A DNA stretch of 64,000 nucleotides from Xanthobacter sp. NM-25 (GCF_022138605.1 NZ_JACBFS010000003.1:372001-436000); one strand, 5' to 3'. Shown: positions 38,764 through 48,289, counted from the stretch's first letter. Notes: generated by a model from the letters alone, not told the origin. Numbers and translations are program-made.

Positions 38764-40074
38764 TCACTTGCGCTGCGACATGGGGATGTAGTCGCGACGA
38801 TCGGCGCCGGTGTAGAGCTGACGGGGACGGCCAATGCGCTGGCTCGGATCCTCGATCATCTCCTTCCACTGGCCGATCCAGCCCACGGTGCGGGCGAGAG
38901 CGAACAGCACGGTGAACATGGTGGTGGGGAAGCCCATCGCCTTCAGGGTGATGCCCGAATAGAAGTCGATGTTCGGATAGAGCTTCTTCTCGATGAAGTA
39001 TTCATCGTGAAGGGCAATGCGCTCCAGCTCCACGGCCACGTCGAGCAGCGGGTCATCCTTGATGCCCAGCTCGGTCAGCACTTCGTGGCAGGTCTTCTGC
39101 ATGATCTTGGCGCGCGGGTCGTAGTTCTTATAGACCCGGTGACCGAAGCCCATGAGACGGAACGGATCGTTCTTGTCCTTGGCGCGGGCGATATACTCGG
39201 GGATGCGGTCCACGGAACCGATTTCCGCGAGCATCTTCAGGGCCGCCTCGTTGGCGCCGCCATGGGCGGGACCCCAGAGGCAGGCGACGCCGGCCGCGAT
39301 GCAGGCGAACGGGTTGGCGCCCGAGGAGCCGGCGAGGCGCACCGTGGAGGTGGATGCATTCTGCTCGTGATCGGCATGCAGAATGAAAATCTTATCCAGG
39401 GCGCGGGAGAGCGTGGGGCTCACCTTGTATTCTTCGCAGGGAACCGCGAAGCACATGTTCAGGAAGTTGGACGTATAATCCAAGCTATTCTTCGGATAAA
39501 CGAAGGGCTGGCCAACGGAATATTTGTAGGCCATGGCCGCCAGCGTCGGCATCTTCGCGATCATGCGGATGGATGCGATGAGGCGCTGGGTCGGGTCAGA
39601 AATGTCGGTCGAGTCGTGATAGAAGGCCGACAGAGCGCCGACCGAAGCCACCATGATGGCCATCGGATGGGCGTCGCGGCGGAAACCGTTGAAGAAACGG
39701 GTCATCTGATCGTGAATCATCGTGTGATGAGTCACGGAATGGTCGAATTCCGCTTTCTGGGCGGCGGTGGGAAGCTCCCCGTAGAGCAGGAGATAGCAGG
39801 TCTCCAGGAAGTCGCCGTCCTCGGCGAGCTGCTCGATGGGATAGCCGCGATAGAGCAGAACGCCCTCGTCGCCGTCGATATAGGTAATCTTACTTTCGCA
39901 AGAGGCCGTCGAGGTGAAGCCGGGGTCGTAGGTGAACATCCCGGTCTGGCCATAGAGCTTCGAGATGTCGACCACGTCAGGCCCGATGGTTCCCCCGCGG
40001 ATCGGCAGGTCCCAGCTCTGCTCGCCCAAGCTCAGCTTGGCGGATTTGGCCCCGGTGTTGTTGGTGGCGTCCAT
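38764..40074 (-). CDS. gltA: Citrate synthase
   Basis: Condenses acetyl-CoA and oxaloacetate. 436 residues, hexameric Gram-negative type II form. Conserved: CESKITYIDGDEGVLLYRGYP, HADHEQNASTSTVRLAGSS, ACLWGPAHGGANEAAL (active-site His), FGHRVYKNYDPRAK (His/Arg) and the catalytic Asp region FYSGITLKAMGFP. Minus strand, convergent with lpxB. Confidence 0.97.
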   Translation of the reverse strand: MDATNNTGAKSAKLSLGEQSWDLPIRGGTIGPDVVDISKLYGQTGMFTYDPGFTSTASCESKITYIDGDEGVLLYRGYPIEQLAEDGDFLETCYLLLYGELPTAAQKAEFDHSVTHHTMIHDQMTRFFNGFRRDAHPMAIMVASVGALSAFYHDSTDISDPTQRLIASIRMIAKMPTLAAMAYKYSVGQPFVYPKNSLDYTSNFLNMCFAVPCEEYKVSPTLSRALDKIFILHADHEQNASTSTVRLAGSSGANPFACIAAGVACLWGPAHGGANEAALKMLAEIGSVDRIPEYIARAKDKNDPFRLMGFGHRVYKNYDPRAKIMQKTCHEVLTELGIKDDPLLDVAVELERIALHDEYFIEKKLYPNIDFYSGITLKAMGFPTTMFTVLFALARTVGWIGQWKEMIEDPSQRIGRPRQLYTGADRRDYIPMSQRK

Positions 40075-40176
40075 GGATCCCTCATCCTTTGGGCGGACTG
40101 GGCGCCTTCGCTGGCGCGAAGCCGCCGCAGCGCAGTCCTAAACCCTCCCCAATCCTGCCGCAAGCATGACCATGCT

Positions 40177-40806
40177 TCATTGCAGGGCAGAGAGGCGAAA
40201 TTCAGCAGCGGTAAGGTCTTCCGGCGTGTTCACGTTGAAGAACGGATCACCGTCTGCCGTCTCCCAGTTTTCTGTTACGGCGCCAAGGGTCTCGAGGAGA
40301 AGCCCGACTTTCCGCTGCCCTGCAGCAAGAGCCTCGGCCAGCGGTTCGCGGGCCCCTGGCGGCCATAGCGCGATGACGTGATGGCGCTGTCCGGCCGAAG
40401 CCGCGCAGACCACCCCTGCGCTGCCGGTATACCGATGTATGAGTCGGGAGACCAGATCGGCGGGCAGAAATGGTGTGTCTGCGGCAACCGTCAGCAGCGG
40501 GGTCTCGGGCGATTGCCGGGCCAGCCACTCCAGCCCCGCCAGAACTCCAGCCAGGGGGCCGGGCCGTCCGGCCAGCGTGTCGGGCACCAGGAGCAGGCCG
40601 AAGCCGGCATACAGTTCAGCGGGATCGTTGGTGTTGATGGCAAGGCCCGCCACCTGCGGTGCGATGCGCGCCAGCACGTGGGCAATGAGCGGGCGGCCGG
40701 CGAGGGGGACCAGCGGCTTGGGCAGCGGCGCCGCGGTGCTGGTCGCCATGCGGCGCCCATGGCCGCCAGCGAGGATGAGGCCGTACGGGAGGAGCATGGA
40801 TCTCAT
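40177..40806 (-). CDS. mobA: Molybdenum cofactor guanylyltransferase MobA
   Basis: Attaches GMP to molybdopterin, giving MGD for DMSO-reductase-type enzymes. 209 residues. Nucleotide-binding start GLILAGGHGRRM, KPLVPLAGRPLIAHVL, the metal Asp in TVAADTPFLPADLV and a C-terminal FFNVNTPEDL. In-frame ATGs at 40806 and 40797 are equivalent. It follows the glucan synthase gene on the minus strand after 110 bp and could share its transcript. No molybdoenzyme gene is nearby. A 7-bp stem AAGCATG/CATGCTT overlaps its stop (40162-40177). Confidence 0.9.
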   Translation of the reverse strand: MRSMLLPYGLILAGGHGRRMATSTAAPLPKPLVPLAGRPLIAHVLARIAPQVAGLAINTNDPAELYAGFGLLLVPDTLAGRPGPLAGVLAGLEWLARQSPETPLLTVAADTPFLPADLVSRLIHRYTGSAGVVCAASAGQRHHVIALWPPGAREPLAEALAAGQRKVGLLLETLGAVTENWETADGDPFFNVNTPEDLTAAEFRLSALQ

Positions 40807-40916
40807 GGTGCATCGCCCGGGTGCAAAAGCAAACGCCCAGCCGTGGGGCCGGGCGTCGCATCACTGGAGGCGGAGGGCATCCAGCCGCTTGGATGGTGCG
40901 TGGGGCCGGGGGCCCG

Positions 40917-43637
40917 TCAATCCACCAGCGCCGGGGGGCGGCTCGAGGTGAGCCGACGCGGCAGCAGCGGCGCCACCTTGGCGATGATTGCCCGCCACAG
41001 CGCAAAGTCGTTCAGCCGCGAGTTCTCGAACCAGCCGATCAGCGCCGCCGCCGCGAACGGCAGGCTCTGCACCATCAGGGCGATACCGTAGAGATTGATC
41101 TCGCGGATATGCCGCCAGTCGTTCTTGGTCAGCGCCACGCCGGGCATGTTGTTCAGCACGATGAGCGCGATGCCGGCCAGCAGCAGCAGGCCGCCGAGGG
41201 TCGCCTCGGGCAGGGCCGGGAAGTGGCGGGCCGCGCCGGCGAGCCAGTTCTTGCCCTTGGCGGTGCGGGCGAAGGCCAGATCCTTGTAGCGGAAGCCGTC
41301 CAGCACCGCCTTGGCCACCGTGTACTGCACCGCGCTCGCCGCCACTGCGGCGCCGAGCATGCGCAGGGGCGTGGTTTCCACCCGCAGCCGGTAGAGGCTG
41401 ACGAAGTGCAGCAGATAGACCAGGAAGGTCATGAGGATGGGCAGGGTGAGCACATAGGCCGGCACCGAGACGCCGAACAGCAGCACGAACGGCACGAAGG
41501 CGAGGGACGCCAACGCCATGGCGGCGCCCACCGATTCCGAGCCCAGCCAGGAGATCCAGCCCAGCACGAAGTGGCGCTTCTGGGCCGTGGTCAGGCGCGA
41601 GCGGCCGGGCAGGAACCGCCGCCAATGCTTCTTGATGATCTGGAAGCCGCCATAGGCCCAGCGGTGGCGCTGTTTCTTGAAGGCCTCGAAGTTGTCGGGC
41701 AGCAGGCCGTAGCCGTAGCGCTTGCGGGTGTAATGGGTCTTCCAGCCGTTCTCGGCGATGGAGAGGCCGAGATCGGTATCCTCGCAGATGGTGTCCGACG
41801 ACCAGTTGCCGGCTTCCACCATGGCGGCGCGGCGGATCAGGCACATGGTGCCATGCACCACGATGGCGTCGTCCTCGTTGCGCTGGACCATGCCGATGTC
41901 GAAGAAGCCAGCATATTCGGCATTCATCGCTTCGTGCAGGGGGCTGAGGCTGGCGTCGCGATGGTCCTGCGGCGCCTGCACGAGACCCACGGTGGGGTCC
42001 TCGAACACGGGCACGAGGTCCTTCAGCCAGTCCGGCGTCACCACATAGTCGGCGTCGATGACACCGATGATCTCGGCGTCGGAAGCGGTGTGATCCAGGG
42101 CGATGCGCAGGGCGCCGGCCTTGAAGCCGGCCACCTTCTCCGCATTGATGAACTTGAAGCGGTCACCCAGCTTGGCGCAGTGCGCGCGCACCGGCTCCAC
42201 CATCGCCGGGTCGGGCGTGTTGTTGATGATGATGATCGCTTCGAAGTTCGGATATTCCAGCTTCGCCAAGGCGTCGATGGTCTCGATCAGCATCTCCGGC
42301 GGCTCGCGATAGGCGGGCACATGGATGGAGACCTTGGGGAAGCGGGACGGGGTGGCGGGTTTCAGCGATTCCACCAGGCGATGGGGGCCGTTGCCGAAGG
42401 CGATGGCGGCCATCTCCTCCACCCGGTAGAGCAGCACGAACACCAGGGGCACCAGCATCACCACGCTGAGCGCCAGGGTGACGTAGTCGCCGCCGGTGAC
42501 ATAGTGGTTCATCCAATAGTCCACCACCGTCGCCAGCCAGGCGGCGACGCCGTTGGCCGCGCCGGCCAGCACCAGGCCCTGGGACATGGTGAGGTCGCGC
42601 ATGCGCAGCAGCGGCAGAGTGAACAGCACGCCCAGCAGCAGGGCCAGGATGGCGGTGGGGGCGTAGCTGTGCTCGACGATGGGGCCGGTGAGGGGGAACT
42701 TCAGGTTCCGGTCGGCATCGAACACACCCCAGTACTGGCCCACCGAGCCTTCGTTCTGCTTCTTGGGCAGGTCGAACGCCTCGATGATGTTGTACTCGAT
42801 GCCGAGCGCGTCCGCCCGCGCCACGAAATCGCGGATGATCTTGGCCTGCTCGATGGGGTCGGGCACGCTGGCGCCGCGGTTGAAGCCGTGCGAGGGCCAG
42901 CCGAACTCGCCGATGACGATGCGCTTGCCGGGATAGGCGGCGCGCAGGCGGTTGTAAGCGTTGATGGTGAAGTCGACCACCTTGTCGGCCGGCACGTCCT
43001 CCCAATAGGGCAGGATGTGGGCGAGGATGAAGTCCGCGGAGGCGGCCACTTCCGGGTGGTCGAGCCAGGTGTTCCAGATTTCGCCGGTGGTCACCGGCAC
43101 GTTCACCTGCCGCTTCACCTGGCGGATGAGCTCGGCGAGCTCGCGGTCGTCCATGTCGTCACGCAGCAGGGTTTCGTTGCCGACCACCACCGCCTGCACG
43201 TTGCGGTTCTTCTTGGCCACCTCGATCACGCCCGCGATCTCGCGGTCGTTGCCGTCCTTGGCCTTCTCGATGACGGCGCCGGTCTGCTTGTCCTTGTCGC
43301 GGTTCAGCCACGCGCCAGCGGTGACCTTGATGCCCTCCTCGCCGGCGATGGGCGCGATCAGCTCCTTGCCGTTGGTGGACGAATAGGTCCGCACGCCCCG
43401 GGTATAGGGCGCCACCACCTTCATGTCGGAACGGATCTGCGCTGCGTTTGTCGGCGCCTCGCCTTCCGGGCTCATGCTCCGGCTGAACGGGGCGAACGAC
43501 AGGCTTTGGAAGCGATCCGTGACGTTCGGAGCGCTGACCTCGGGACGCAGGGAAATCCACATCGCGGCGTGGATCGAAGTCACAATCGCGATGACCGCTG
43601 CCGCAGCAGCAAGACCGGGACGCATGGCGATGCCCAC
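40917..43637 (-). CDS. ndvB: Beta-glucan synthase: GH17 domain fused to GT2 (NdvB-like)
   Basis: 906 residues. Order: TM anchor (about 8-28); extracytoplasmic GH17 domain (about 70-320) with both catalytic glutamates, VVVGNETLL (Glu155) and IGEFGWPSHG (Glu244); TMs about 326-345, 354-376 and 386-405; a cytoplasmic GT2 domain (about 434-665) with DAD at 528-530, CEDTD at 619-623 and QRHRW at 656-660; then further TMs. This matches NdvB-type enzymes of Bradyrhizobium and Pseudomonas, which polymerise UDP-glucose to beta-1,3-glucan and rearrange it by GH17 transglycosylation. The GH17 partner gene lies 1 kb away, divergent. Confidence 0.88.
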   Translation of the reverse strand: MGIAMRPGLAAAAAVIAIVTSIHAAMWISLRPEVSAPNVTDRFQSLSFAPFSRSMSPEGEAPTNAAQIRSDMKVVAPYTRGVRTYSSTNGKELIAPIAGEEGIKVTAGAWLNRDKDKQTGAVIEKAKDGNDREIAGVIEVAKKNRNVQAVVVGNETLLRDDMDDRELAELIRQVKRQVNVPVTTGEIWNTWLDHPEVAASADFILAHILPYWEDVPADKVVDFTINAYNRLRAAYPGKRIVIGEFGWPSHGFNRGASVPDPIEQAKIIRDFVARADALGIEYNIIEAFDLPKKQNEGSVGQYWGVFDADRNLKFPLTGPIVEHSYAPTAILALLLGVLFTLPLLRMRDLTMSQGLVLAGAANGVAAWLATVVDYWMNHYVTGGDYVTLALSVVMLVPLVFVLLYRVEEMAAIAFGNGPHRLVESLKPATPSRFPKVSIHVPAYREPPEMLIETIDALAKLEYPNFEAIIIINNTPDPAMVEPVRAHCAKLGDRFKFINAEKVAGFKAGALRIALDHTASDAEIIGVIDADYVVTPDWLKDLVPVFEDPTVGLVQAPQDHRDASLSPLHEAMNAEYAGFFDIGMVQRNEDDAIVVHGTMCLIRRAAMVEAGNWSSDTICEDTDLGLSIAENGWKTHYTRKRYGYGLLPDNFEAFKKQRHRWAYGGFQIIKKHWRRFLPGRSRLTTAQKRHFVLGWISWLGSESVGAAMALASLAFVPFVLLFGVSVPAYVLTLPILMTFLVYLLHFVSLYRLRVETTPLRMLGAAVAASAVQYTVAKAVLDGFRYKDLAFARTAKGKNWLAGAARHFPALPEATLGGLLLLAGIALIVLNNMPGVALTKNDWRHIREINLYGIALMVQSLPFAAAALIGWFENSRLNDFALWRAIIAKVAPLLPRRLTSSRPPALVD

Positions 43638-43862
43638 CCAAATCTGGGATATCTGAACCAGGAACGCTCAACTGTAGCGAAAGGTTCTGGAAAATCTGGA
43701 TCCGGAGCACCCTTTCGACCTGCCCCACGGTCGGCACCGCAGCTCAGGCCAAGCCGTACGCTGCGATGCATCGAGAAACTAACATGCTCACCTTTGGAGT
43801 TAAATCCTGATCATGGCGGGCATGGGACGCCGCTGCGTCAGGTCGATGACCCGTCCATGATC

Positions 43863-44351
43863 TTATTGTTGCGCGGGCGCCGGTGCCGGCGGCGGGGCGG
43901 CGATGTAATCCGGGTTGATCCAGCACTGGTGCACACGCGCGTCGACCCGTTCGCGCGCCTTGGGATCAATCTTGCCCTGGCGCACCAGGCAGCGGAAGGC
44001 GAGCTTGAGGTGCTCGGTGGGGCAGCCGAAGCGTTCGTAGATCTCCTGGTGACGACGGGCGGTGTCGATGTCGTCGTTCCACAGAAGTGCGGCAATCCGC
44101 CGCCCCGTCCAGACGCACTCCGGCAGGCCGGCGGTGCCCGGGAGCTTGGCCGCCTCGTTGAACTCCTCGATGGAGCGGCGCTGCGCTTCCTGCGCGGCCT
44201 TCTGCTCGGGGGTCTGCGGGGTCTCCTGCGCCGGCTTCTGATCGTTGGGCTGGGACTGGGCCGCTGCCGGCAGGGGCGCGACAAGGGTGCTGCACGCGAT
44301 GGCGAGAGCGCCCGCCAGGGCCTGGAGTTTAAAGCGTTGCATGAGAGCCAT
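43863..44351 (-). CDS. Small secreted four-cysteine protein of the glucan locus (NdvD-position)
   Basis: 162 residues. Signal peptide about 5-32 (ending PLPAAAQ), a Gln/Pro linker, a helical domain with four cysteines (79, 110, 121, 143) set for two disulfides, and a Pro/Ala tail. Key segments: GLPECVWTGRRIAALLWNDD, YERFGCPTEHLKLAFRCLV, HQCWINPDYI. Relatives lie between ndvB and ndvC in Bradyrhizobium-like genomes and carry names such as beta-1,3/beta-1,6-glucan biosynthesis protein; I use that from memory. Periplasmic, molecular role unknown. ATG at 44351 or 44342. Confidence 0.75.
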   Translation of the reverse strand: MALMQRFKLQALAGALAIACSTLVAPLPAAAQSQPNDQKPAQETPQTPEQKAAQEAQRRSIEEFNEAAKLPGTAGLPECVWTGRRIAALLWNDDIDTARRHQEIYERFGCPTEHLKLAFRCLVRQGKIDPKARERVDARVHQCWINPDYIAAPPPAPAPAQQ

Positions 44352-44612
44352 GTTCTTCAAAAGGAGGGGCGGAGCGATCCGCGGCGACACGTTAGGTGAA
44401 GGCAGCGAATTTGTCAGCATGACGGCGCGGGCCTGCGTTAATGGCGAACGATCGCCGCGCGCCGGGCTGCTGCTCTCTCGCGGCGAGGTGACTTCACAGG
44501 GCCGCCGGGAGGCTCTATGTGCCGCCACAGCCCGCCTTGCTACTCTCCGCTCGCCACTGTCCCGCGGCGCCGTAAGGGGGCAGGCTCTGTCTTGCTTGGC
44601 TTTGGAGTTCCG

Positions 44613-46238
44613 ATGTCGTCCTTCGTGCGGCTCCCGCTGGTCCTCGCCCTTGTTGTTGCCGCTCTCGTTGCTGGCCTGTGGGTTTGGCTCGGCCGGCCCG
44701 TGGCGATGCCGTCCTCGCCGCTGGCGGCTGGAGAGAAGCTGCCGTGCGTCTCCTATGCTCCGTTCCGTGATGGCCAGTCGCCGTTCCAGAAGGGCCTCGT
44801 CATCCCCGAGGCGCAGATCGACGAGGATTTCGCGCAGCTCGCCAAGATCACCTCGTGCGTGCGCACCTATTCCATCGAGATGGGGCTCGACAAAGCCCCG
44901 GACATCGCCCGCAAGCACGGGCTTTCCATGTTGCTCGGCGTGTGGCTCGGCCCCGATGTGGACCGCAATCGCATTGAGCTCGACACCGGCGTGCGTCTCG
45001 CACAGGAAAACCGCGACGTGGTTAAGGCCGTGGTGGTCGGCAATGAGGTGCTGCTGCGCGGCGAAATGTCGGCCACCGATCTCGGCACCACCCTGCGCTG
45101 GGTGAAGTCCCAGGTGGGTGACGTGCCGGTGACCTATGCGGACGTCTGGGAATTCTGGGAGCGCAACAAGGGACTCACCGAGAACGTGGATTTCGTCACC
45201 GTCCATATCCTGCCCTATTGGGAGGATCTGCCGGTGTCTGCAGCAGAGGCGGGGCCCCATGTGGATGAGATTCGCCAGCGCATGGCCGAGGCCTTTCCCG
45301 GCAAGGAGATCCTGATCGGCGAGACCGGCTGGCCCAGCGCCGGCCGCATGCGCGAGGAGGCGCTGCCGTCCCCCTCCAATCAGGCCCGGGTGATGCACGA
45401 CGTGGTGAGCCTCGCCAAGAAGCGCGGCTATCGGGTCAATGTCATCGAGGCGTTCGACCAGCCCTGGAAGCGCCGCAGCGAAGGCACCGTGGGCGGCCAT
45501 TGGGGCCTCATCGATGCCGGCACCCGCGCGCCCAAGTTTGAATGGGGCCAGCCGGTGGAGGATTTCCCCGGATGGCGCATGCATATCGTGGTCGGCGTGC
45601 TGGCGGTGGCCGGCGCGTTCGGGGCGGCATGGCGGGCCGGGCGCAGCCGCGAGGAGGGCGTGACCCCAGCGGAGTGGGGCGCGGTGTCCCTGGTGGCGCT
45701 GTTCGGCGGCGCGACATTGGGCGCGGCCATCTCCGCCCTGCCGCTGGAAAGCCTGGGCCTGGTGGGCTGGCTGCGCAACGGCGCGCTGCTGGCGCTGGCG
45801 CTGGCGGCGGTGGTGGGCATGCCGGCGGTCATCGCCTCCGGCCAGGGCCTGGCTCCGTTCTCGGTGGCGCTGGATGGACGGCTCAGGGCCCGTTCAGCGC
45901 CCATGGCGATTCTCGCCGCGCTGCTGCTGCTGCTGGGCGTGGTGGCCACGGGCGCGGTCGCGTTCGAGCTGGTGTTCGATCCGCGCTACAAGGATTTTCC
46001 GGTGTTTCCGCTGACCTGCATCGTCGCCGCATTGTTCGCGCCGCTGTTGGTGCGGCGGGCGGAGCGGGAGGGCTCAGGCCTGGGCGAGACCGTCGCCGCC
46101 TGGGTGCTGCTGATCGGCGGCATCTATGTGCCGCTCAACGAGAGCCTCGCCAACTGGCAGGCGGCCTGGTTCGGTGCGCTGTGCCTGGTGTTGGCCTTCA
46201 CGCTGTGGCGGGTCCAGGCCGTGCGAAGGAAAGGATGA
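44613..46238 (+). CDS. ndvC: GH17-domain membrane protein, beta-1,6-glucan synthesis (NdvC-like)
   Basis: 541 residues from the ATG at 44613 (GGAG 5 bases upstream). TM anchor about 5-27, extracytoplasmic GH17 domain (about 40-340) with catalytic pair VVVGNEVLL (Glu145) and IGETGWPSAG (Glu237), then about seven C-terminal TMs. This is the layout of Bradyrhizobium NdvC, needed for beta-1,6 linkages in cyclic beta-1,3/1,6-glucan. Divergent from the small four-Cys gene across a 261-bp region. Its last 41 bases overlap the 3' end of the convergent membrane-protein gene. A start at 44517 would add 32 unlikely residues. Confidence 0.85.
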   Translation: MSSFVRLPLVLALVVAALVAGLWVWLGRPVAMPSSPLAAGEKLPCVSYAPFRDGQSPFQKGLVIPEAQIDEDFAQLAKITSCVRTYSIEMGLDKAPDIARKHGLSMLLGVWLGPDVDRNRIELDTGVRLAQENRDVVKAVVVGNEVLLRGEMSATDLGTTLRWVKSQVGDVPVTYADVWEFWERNKGLTENVDFVTVHILPYWEDLPVSAAEAGPHVDEIRQRMAEAFPGKEILIGETGWPSAGRMREEALPSPSNQARVMHDVVSLAKKRGYRVNVIEAFDQPWKRRSEGTVGGHWGLIDAGTRAPKFEWGQPVEDFPGWRMHIVVGVLAVAGAFGAAWRAGRSREEGVTPAEWGAVSLVALFGGATLGAAISALPLESLGLVGWLRNGALLALALAAVVGMPAVIASGQGLAPFSVALDGRLRARSAPMAILAALLLLLGVVATGAVAFELVFDPRYKDFPVFPLTCIVAALFAPLLVRRAEREGSGLGETVAAWVLLIGGIYVPLNESLANWQAAWFGALCLVLAFTLWRVQAVRRKG

Positions 46239-46596
46239 GGAGCATGGCTGCCAGCGCCCCGGCGATCTCGTTGTGAAACACCAGGGCGAAGGCGGCGAAC
46301 ACCAGCGTCATGGCGAACGCCGCCAGCGACGGCGCAAGGAGCTGGATGACGGCGCCGCCCAGGGCGAGAATGCCAAACACGTTCCACAAGGACAGGGTGA
46401 GCACCGCGGCGCGGCCGTAGCAGCCCATGCTTTCCAGCCCCGCCTCGCAGGCGAGGCCGACCAGCGCCGGCTCCACCACCATGTAACGCATGTAGAGCGC
46501 CCAGCCGACCGCGCCCATGCCCAGGGGAATCAGCCAGTTGAGGCTCTTGGGACCGGGCCGGAACAGGGGCCGGTCGGCATAGGGAATGTCGATCAT
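46198..46596 (-). CDS. Small polytopic membrane protein next to ndvC
   Basis: 132 residues, start MIDIPYADRPLFRPGPK, then three to four hydrophobic helices (about 20-40, 52-75, 80-100, 105-122) with Cys pair CEAGLESMGC. Not assigned to a family. Convergent with ndvC-like, overlapping by 41 bp, an arrangement that suggests the gene is real only if conserved; the helix pattern and length support that. A role in glucan export is only inferred from position. Confidence 0.65.
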   Translation of the reverse strand: MIDIPYADRPLFRPGPKSLNWLIPLGMGAVGWALYMRYMVVEPALVGLACEAGLESMGCYGRAAVLTLSLWNVFGILALGGAVIQLLAPSLAAFAMTLVFAAFALVFHNEIAGALAAMLLILSFARPGPATA

Positions 46597-46774
46597 GGAC
46601 GCACCTTTGCGCGCGGGGCCTGGAGCGGGAGTGATGGGGCGCTGCTTTAAGAGGTGGGGCGCGCCGCGTCCAGCGGCAAGGTGGCGGCAGAACCGCCACC
46701 GGTTCGCGGCACAGACGGATTTTGCGATGGCGGGCCGGGCACGATAAGGGGAACCGCCGTCAGGAGGATGTGTG

Positions 46775-48121
46775 ATGAGTGAACGGAGCCTACTGGTCGT
46801 GGTGCTGGCCGCCGGTGAGGGCACGCGCATGGCCTCGCGCCTGCCGAAGGTGCTGCACAAGGTGGCCGGGCGCACCATGCTCCACCATGTTCTGGAGACC
46901 ACCCGTGCCGCCGGTGCCACCCGCACCGCCGTGGTGATCGGTCCCGATCGCGACGACGTGGCGGCGGAGGCGTGCCGGGTGGTGCCCGATGCCCAGGTGT
47001 TCGTGCAGCGCGACCGGCTCGGCACCGCCCATGCGGTGCTGGCGGCCCGCGCCGCCCTGGAGGCGGGCGTGGACGACGTGCTGGTGCTCTATGCCGATAC
47101 GCCACTGATCCGCCCGCAGACCCTGGAGCGGCTGCGCGCGCCCCTGGCCCAGGGGGCGGCGGTGGCGGTGCTCGGCTTCCGCCCGGAGGATCCCACCGGC
47201 TACGGCCGCCTGATCACCGCGGGGGAGGCGTTGGTGGCCATCCGCGAGGAGAAGGACGCCACCGCCACCGAGAAGGCCGTGGGCTTCTGCAACGCCGGGC
47301 TCATGGCGCTGTCGGGGACCCATGCCCTGGCGCTGCTGGACCGCATCGGCAATGCCAATGCCAAGGGCGAATACTACCTGACCGACGCGGTGGAGCTGGC
47401 CCGGGCCGAAGGCCTGGCGGTGGTTGCCACCGAGGCGGACGTGGAGGAGGTGGCCGGCGTCAACAGCCGCCTGCAGCTTGCCGAGGCGGAAGCGATTCTG
47501 CAGCGCCGCCTGCGGGCCGCGGCCATGGCCGCCGGTGCGACCCTGGTGGCGCCGGAAACGGTGTTCCTGTCGGCGGACACCCGGCTGGGTCGCGACGTGG
47601 TGGTGGAACCCAACGTGGTGTTTGGGCCCGGGGTCAGCGTCGGCGACGACGTGGTGATTCACGCCTTCTGCCATCTGGAAGGCGCTGTGGTGGAGGCGGG
47701 GGCGCAGATCGGCCCGTTCGCCCGCCTGCGTCCCGGCACGCGGCTGGAAAACGGGGTCCGCATCGGCAATTTCGTGGAGACCAAGGCCGCCCACGTTGAA
47801 AAGGGGGCCAAGATCAACCACCTGTCCTATGTGGGCGACGCCCATGTGGGGGCCAACGCCAACCTCGGCGCCGGCACCATTACCTGCAATTACGACGGCT
47901 TCGGCAAATACCGCACGGAGATCGGCGAGAACGCCTTCATTGGCGTCAATTCGGCTCTGGTGGCACCGGTCACCATCGGCAAGGGGGCGTTCGTGGGCAC
48001 CGGGGCGGTGGTGACCGACAACGTGCCGGACGACGCCCTGGCGCTCGCCCGCAGCCGCCAGCTGGTGAAGGAGGGCTGGGCCAGCGCCTTCCGCGCCCGC
48101 AAGGCCAAAGGCAAGGAATGA
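46775..48121 (+). CDS. glmU: Bifunctional GlmU (UDP-GlcNAc pyrophosphorylase / GlcN-1-P acetyltransferase)
   Basis: Final two steps to UDP-GlcNAc. 448 residues. Pyrophosphorylase domain: LAAGEGTRMASRLPKVLHK, LYADTPLIRP, EYYLTDAVELA; then a left-handed beta helix with FVETKAAHVEKGAKINHLSYVGD and NYDGFGKYRTEIGENAFIG. ATG at 46775 has AGGAGG 7 bases upstream; GTG at 46772 is less well spaced. glmS follows after 168 bp. It supplies UDP-GlcNAc to LpxA and peptidoglycan. Confidence 0.96.
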   Translation: MSERSLLVVVLAAGEGTRMASRLPKVLHKVAGRTMLHHVLETTRAAGATRTAVVIGPDRDDVAAEACRVVPDAQVFVQRDRLGTAHAVLAARAALEAGVDDVLVLYADTPLIRPQTLERLRAPLAQGAAVAVLGFRPEDPTGYGRLITAGEALVAIREEKDATATEKAVGFCNAGLMALSGTHALALLDRIGNANAKGEYYLTDAVELARAEGLAVVATEADVEEVAGVNSRLQLAEAEAILQRRLRAAAMAAGATLVAPETVFLSADTRLGRDVVVEPNVVFGPGVSVGDDVVIHAFCHLEGAVVEAGAQIGPFARLRPGTRLENGVRIGNFVETKAAHVEKGAKINHLSYVGDAHVGANANLGAGTITCNYDGFGKYRTEIGENAFIGVNSALVAPVTIGKGAFVGTGAVVTDNVPDDALALARSRQLVKEGWASAFRARKAKGKE

Positions 48122-48289
48122 GGACGACGAGAGAAGCCGTTCCGACATGATCGGAAAGGGGATGTGATTCTGCCCTATTCCCCAAGCCAAGGTAGGAACG
48201 TTCAGACAATCCGTGCAGGCTGAGTCCCTTGGGACCGGCGCGCCACGGTCGCGCAGAGGCAGGCACAGGGATCATCGGAGCGTCACGGC

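Noticed and set aside
40821..44399. Plus-strand open frame of about 1190 codons
   Set aside because: Antisense to the GH17-GT2 gene, which carries all expected catalytic residues. Composition (His/Gly/Gln/Val) is typical of antisense artefacts.
48122..48289. Possible glmS ribozyme or riboswitch upstream of glmS
   Set aside because: No glmS ribozyme core seen, and the class is confined mainly to Firmicutes.
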